DNA of 9,357 bases, taken from XYA12-FULL-58-9 sp001798605. Its GTDB lineage: Bacteria; Myxococcota; XYA12-FULL-58-9. Under the pieces are notes generated by a model. The model saw only the letters and a list, made by a program, of their open reading frames with translations, did not search any database and had not been told where the DNA came from. The stretch covers positions 1 through 9,357 of the forward strand of contig DAINMX010000256.1 of NCBI GenBank assembly GCA_036736205.1. Reading direction: 5' to 3'. This document shows, piece after piece, positions 7,082-9,357 of the stretch. A program made the position numbers and the translations under genes. The first letter of the stretch is position 1. Each line of letters starts with the position of its first letter.

Positions 7082-8575
7082 ATGTTACGCATTGACGATT
7101 TAATGGACGAGAGCAATGTTCGTTTTGGCACCAGTGGTGCTCGCGGGCTTGCAACGGACATGACCGACCTGGTTTGCTATGCCTACACAGCAGGTTTTCT
7201 CCAGCACTGCGAAAATTGCGGTGAGCTTCACGGCTCCGGTCCAATCGCCGTGGCCGGCGATCTGCGCCCCAGCACCGGTCGCATTATGGCGGCGGTCGGC
7301 AAAGCCGTACGCGATAGAGGCTACGATGTCGAGAACTGCGGCCGAGTGCCGTCGCCTGCGGTCGCGGCCTATGGCCTTTATGGCTTCGAGGGGGCCGCAC
7401 CGGCGATTATGGTAACTGGCAGTCACATTCCCGCAGACCGCAATGGCATCAAATACAACAAGGCTACGGGGGAGATCCTCAAGGCAGACGAGGCTGGCAT
7501 TCGTGAACAAAAAGTACGGCTTCCCGAGATCTTCGATGCCGCGGGAGGGTTTTGCACCGATATCGACTCCGATCTTCCACCTGTGAGCCACGCGGCAGCA
7601 AAGCTGTATGTGAATCGCTACGTGCAGGCGTTCCCGAGAGATTGTCTGGCAGGCCTGCGTCTCGGTGTGTACGGACACTCGGCGGTCGGCAGAGATCTGC
7701 TCGCCGAGATCTATGAAGGTCTCGGTGCAAAAGTTGCGCGCATCGGTTGGACGGAAGAGTTTGTGGCCGTTGATACTGAAGCCATTCGGCCAGAGGATGT
7801 CGCGGCTGCGCCCAAGTGGGTCGAGGAGCACTGTCTCGACGCCGTGGTTTCGACCGACGGCGACAGTGACCGACCTTTGGTGAGCGACGAGAATGGCAAA
7901 TGGCTGCGTGGCGACGTCGCCGGGGTGTTGGTGGCTTCCTTTCTCGGGGCTGATGGTGTGGCCGTGCCGGTATCGTGCAACTCAGTGGCGGAGAAGTGCG
8001 GCCTGTTCGCCGAAGTGACACGAACTCGAATTGGCTCGCCGTTTGTCATCGAGGCCTTGCAAGAGCTAGAGAGAAAAGGACGACGTTGTGTGGTGGGTTA
8101 TGAGGCCAACGGCGGCTTTCTGTTGCAGACAGACGTGGCGCTCGGCTGCGGCGTGTTGCGGTCATTGCCCACGCGTGACGCGGTGCTCGTTCATCTCGGG
8201 GTACTGCTCGCGGCCAAGGACAAGGGCAAGACCGTCAGCGCGCTCGTGGCAGAGCTACCGCCGCGATTCACCTTCAGTGAGCGACTGACCAGATTTCCCA
8301 TTGCCCAATCCAGCGCAAAAATAGCAGAGCTCGGCACTGGCACAGGCGAGGGCAACTTCGCCGCGATTGACGCTCTGCTCGCGGAGGAGTTCGGCAAAGC
8401 GGTCGCCACGGATCAGACCGACGGTTTGCGTATTACCTTTGCCAGCGGTGAGGTTGTTCACTTTCGTCCCTCGGGCAATGCGCCGGAGCTGCGCTGTTAC
8501 AGTGAGGCTGATACTGAGGCTCGGGCAGTAGAGATCGCTACTGTCTGCCGGGGCATGATGGAAGGTTGGCGCTGA
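7082..8575 (+). CDS. Phosphohexomutase, phosphomannomutase/phosphoglucomutase superfamily (ManB-like)
   Basis: The 497-aa length is near the usual 450-500 for bacterial alpha-D-phosphohexomutases, which interconvert hexose 1- and 6-phosphates in the cytoplasm through a phosphoserine. All four signature loops are visible. They are RFGTSGARG at residues 14-22; the phosphoserine loop TGSHIPADRNGIKYN (Ser114); the metal loop DGDSDR (Asp259, Asp261, Asp263); and the phosphate-binding loop RPSGNAPELR (462-471). The sugar-specificity loop is GYEANGGF (339-346), not the GEMSGH or GEESGH of well-studied phosphomannomutases and phosphoglucomutases. The phosphoserine loop is also TGSHIP rather than TASHNP. 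The catalytic apparatus looks intact, but the sugar (mannose, glucose or an amino sugar) cannot be assigned. It probably feeds nucleotide-sugar synthesis for surface polysaccharide. It lies 21 nt after the giant gene and converges on the next gene. Confidence 0.92.
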   Translation: MLRIDDLMDESNVRFGTSGARGLATDMTDLVCYAYTAGFLQHCENCGELHGSGPIAVAGDLRPSTGRIMAAVGKAVRDRGYDVENCGRVPSPAVAAYGLYGFEGAAPAIMVTGSHIPADRNGIKYNKATGEILKADEAGIREQKVRLPEIFDAAGGFCTDIDSDLPPVSHAAAKLYVNRYVQAFPRDCLAGLRLGVYGHSAVGRDLLAEIYEGLGAKVARIGWTEEFVAVDTEAIRPEDVAAAPKWVEEHCLDAVVSTDGDSDRPLVSDENGKWLRGDVAGVLVASFLGADGVAVPVSCNSVAEKCGLFAEVTRTRIGSPFVIEALQELERKGRRCVVGYEANGGFLLQTDVALGCGVLRSLPTRDAVLVHLGVLLAAKDKGKTVSALVAELPPRFTFSERLTRFPIAQSSAKIAELGTGTGEGNFAAIDALLAEEFGKAVATDQTDGLRITFASGEVVHFRPSGNAPELRCYSEADTEARAVEIATVCRGMMEGWR

Positions 8576-8587
8576 CGGCGGACCGTC
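8574..8587. terminator. Possible short hairpin between convergent genes
   Basis: GACGG (8574-8578) and CCGTC (8583-8587) form a 5-bp stem with a CGGA loop, filling the 12-nt gap between the two stop codons. With a small bulge, the flanking CTGA and TCAG could extend it. No T-run follows on either strand, so it is at best a weak or Rho-assisted bidirectional terminator. It may be a chance repeat. Confidence 0.25.
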
Positions 8588-8992
8588 TCAGTTCGAAGGG
8601 TTGTTCTGGGCGGGGGGCATGCCGGCATCGTTGATGAGTTCGGTTTTTTTCGCTACGAGCGCTTCAGGCTCAACGACGTCGGTGGTGATGAGGACGTCGA
8701 TCAATGCCGCCAAGGTCGCGCCGAGATCGTTGACTGACTCTCTCTGGTTGTTGACGTAGTCCCCCAGGGAAGTGAGCCCGTGCTCGAGACCTTGCATGCG
8801 ACCGACAGCGGTGGTGAGGTCACGAACCATGAACTTGCGCAGTACGTCCAAGGATTTGATCGCCGTAAACAGGGTGTCTACGTTCTTGTCTTTACTCTCT
8901 TGCAAGGACTCGAGAGCCTCACCCAGGGATTTTTCGGCGGCCGAATATTGGGCAACTTCATCGTCAACATGGTCAGGCATCTGGTCGGACAT
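8588..8992 (-). CDS. Hypothetical acidic helical protein, 134 aa
   Basis: Starting at ATG 8992-8990, the protein begins MSDQMPDHVDDEVAQYSAAE and ends in TGA at 8590-8588. It is rich in Glu, Asp, Leu, Ala and Gln. It has long helix-like stretches (roughly residues 15-40, 42-65 and 75-110) that could form coiled coils, and a short Pro/Asn tail (PPAQNNPSN). No signal peptide, membrane segment, Cys or catalytic motif is seen. The frame stays open upstream to an ATG at 9172, but that extension has a different basic/aromatic composition and would place the start upstream of the predicted promoter, so 8992 is preferred. A weak GAG lies 6 nt upstream of it. The gene converges on the mutase and diverges from the ElbB-like gene. 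I recognise no family. A competing 104-aa frame on the other strand (8780-9094) is less likely. Confidence 0.6.
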   Translation of the reverse strand: MSDQMPDHVDDEVAQYSAAEKSLGEALESLQESKDKNVDTLFTAIKSLDVLRKFMVRDLTTAVGRMQGLEHGLTSLGDYVNNQRESVNDLGATLAALIDVLITTDVVEPEALVAKKTELINDAGMPPAQNNPSN

Positions 8993-9058
8993 CTGAGTCT
9001 CGCGAGCTCCACAAGTGGCCACCGCGACTGTTGGAGCGCCGGTCACGGTGGAGGTCGG

Positions 9059-9087
9059 GGTATAGACCCTATGGCGTATGGTTGCAA
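9059..9087 (-). promoter_or_regulatory. Predicted sigma-70-type promoter for the 134-aa gene
   Basis: On the minus strand TTGCAA (9087-9082) and TATACC (9064-9059) are separated by exactly 17 nt. Each matches the -35 or -10 consensus at 4 of 6 positions. Transcription would begin near 9052 and give a leader of about 60 nt before the ATG at 8992. This agrees with that start and argues against the upstream one at 9172. Confidence 0.4.
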
Positions 9088-9147
9088 AGTCTAGAAACAC
9101 GAGGACGGAAGGAAACGCTGCCGTTGCGCGCTTCACCTGGGTGTGCT

Positions 9148-9171
9148 TGAACCTTGGGACCCAGAGGTTCA
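9148..9171. promoter_or_regulatory. 24-bp inverted repeat upstream of the ElbB-like gene
   Basis: The arms TGAACCT (9148-9154) and AGGTTCA (9165-9171) are perfectly complementary. They enclose a second small palindrome, TGGGACCCA (9155-9163), offset by one G. The element ends 12 nt before the ribosome binding site at 9184. It could be an operator for a dimeric regulator or a hairpin in the leader of the ElbB-like mRNA. No regulator family can be named from it. No convincing promoter for the plus-strand gene was found in 8993-9196. Confidence 0.4.
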
Positions 9172-9183
9172 CTCAACGGGAGT

Positions 9184-9190
9184 CAGGAGG
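9184..9190 (+). promoter_or_regulatory. Ribosome binding site of the ElbB-like gene
   Basis: CAGGAGG, close to the ideal Shine-Dalgarno sequence, stands 6 nt before the ATG at 9197 and fixes the start. Confidence 0.8.
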
Positions 9191-9196
9191 GTTTGG

Positions 9197-9357
9197 ATGG
9201 CAAAAAAGATCGGCGTGATTCTTTCCGGTTGCGGTTTTCAGGATGGTGCAGAGATTCACGAGTCCGTCCTGACACTGTTGGCGCTCGACAGGGCAGGTGC
9301 AGAGATTATCTGCATGGCACCAAACATTGATCAACGCAAGGTGGTCAACCACCACAG
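9197..9357 (+). CDS. elbB: ElbB-like DJ-1/PfpI-family protein (3' partial)
   Basis: Only the first 53 codons are present before the window ends. The N-terminus MAKKIGVILSGCGFQDGAEI, followed by HESVLTLLALDRAGAEIICM and APNIDQRKVVNH, closely follows my recollection of Escherichia coli ElbB (KKIGVILSGCGVYDGSEIHE ..., APD ... VINH), a protein of about 217 aa in the DJ-1/PfpI class I glutamine amidotransferase-like fold. ElbB has been described as a glyoxalase-type protein and was earlier linked to isoprenoid synthesis; its physiological role remains unsettled. The visible part covers the first beta-alpha-beta unit with the GCG turn. The catalytic nucleophile region lies beyond the window. The start is well supported by a strong ribosome binding site. 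The gene diverges from the 134-aa gene and has an inverted repeat in its leader region. Confidence 0.88.
   Translation, partial: MAKKIGVILSGCGFQDGAEIHESVLTLLALDRAGAEIICMAPNIDQRKVVNHH

Noticed and set aside
7100..7831. 243-aa minus-strand open frame inside the mutase gene
   Set aside because: The plus strand encodes all signature loops of the mutase here; the reverse frame has no supporting feature.
8618..8629. Palindrome ATGCCGGCAT
   Set aside because: It is a short palindrome within the coding part of the 134-aa gene, with no T-run or second copy nearby; probably chance.
8780..9094. 104-aa plus-strand frame overlapping the 134-aa minus-strand gene
   Set aside because: The minus-strand frame has a typical soluble acidic helical composition, a predicted promoter, and a stop adjacent to the mutase stop. 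The plus frame has no ribosome binding site that I can see.
8993..9172. N-terminal extension of the 134-aa protein to the ATG at 9172
   Set aside because: The extra 60 residues differ in composition from the rest and lie across the predicted promoter, and no ribosome binding site is evident there.

Overview
The window is GC-rich bacterial DNA. It is dominated by one very long open reading frame for a cysteine-rich, presumably secreted protein, followed by ordinary housekeeping-type genes. The combination of thrombospondin type 3-like calcium repeats, a von Willebrand factor A (VWA) domain of the 'DDSGSM ... RADASKVAVVLSDEEE' type and long cysteine-rich repeat arrays is typical of large surface proteins in Myxococcota, Bradymonadota and related former Deltaproteobacteria. 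I infer that kind of organism from protein style only. No rRNA or other lineage marker is present.

Layout. Positions 2-7060 (+) hold the 3' part of a giant gene whose start lies upstream of the window. In order it encodes about 16 copies of a 25-residue four-cysteine repeat, an Asp-rich calcium-binding array, an uncharacterised domain, a VWA domain interrupted by a cysteine/tryptophan-rich insert, and a long C-terminal array of CDxTCGG-type repeats. Positions 7082-8575 (+) encode a 497-aa phosphohexomutase of the phosphomannomutase/phosphoglucomutase superfamily, starting 21 nt after the giant gene stops and probably on the same transcript. Positions 8588-8992 (-) encode a 134-aa acidic helical protein of unknown function that converges on the mutase with a 12-nt gap. 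Positions 8993-9196 form a divergent intergenic region with a plausible promoter for the minus-strand gene and a 24-bp inverted repeat in front of the next gene. Positions 9197-9357 (+) are the start of an ElbB-like gene cut by the window end.

Functionally, the giant protein looks like an extracellular structural, adhesive or recognition protein held together by many disulfides and calcium. The mutase could supply activated hexose for surface polysaccharide or glycosylation, but only adjacency supports a link. The most unusual feature is the internal architecture of the giant protein. A short module with the pattern C-C-GC-x-W-C appears about 14 times, and it is repeatedly inserted inside other domains: in the VWA domain, and in a fixed loop of the CDxTCGG repeat, which also exists in uninterrupted form.
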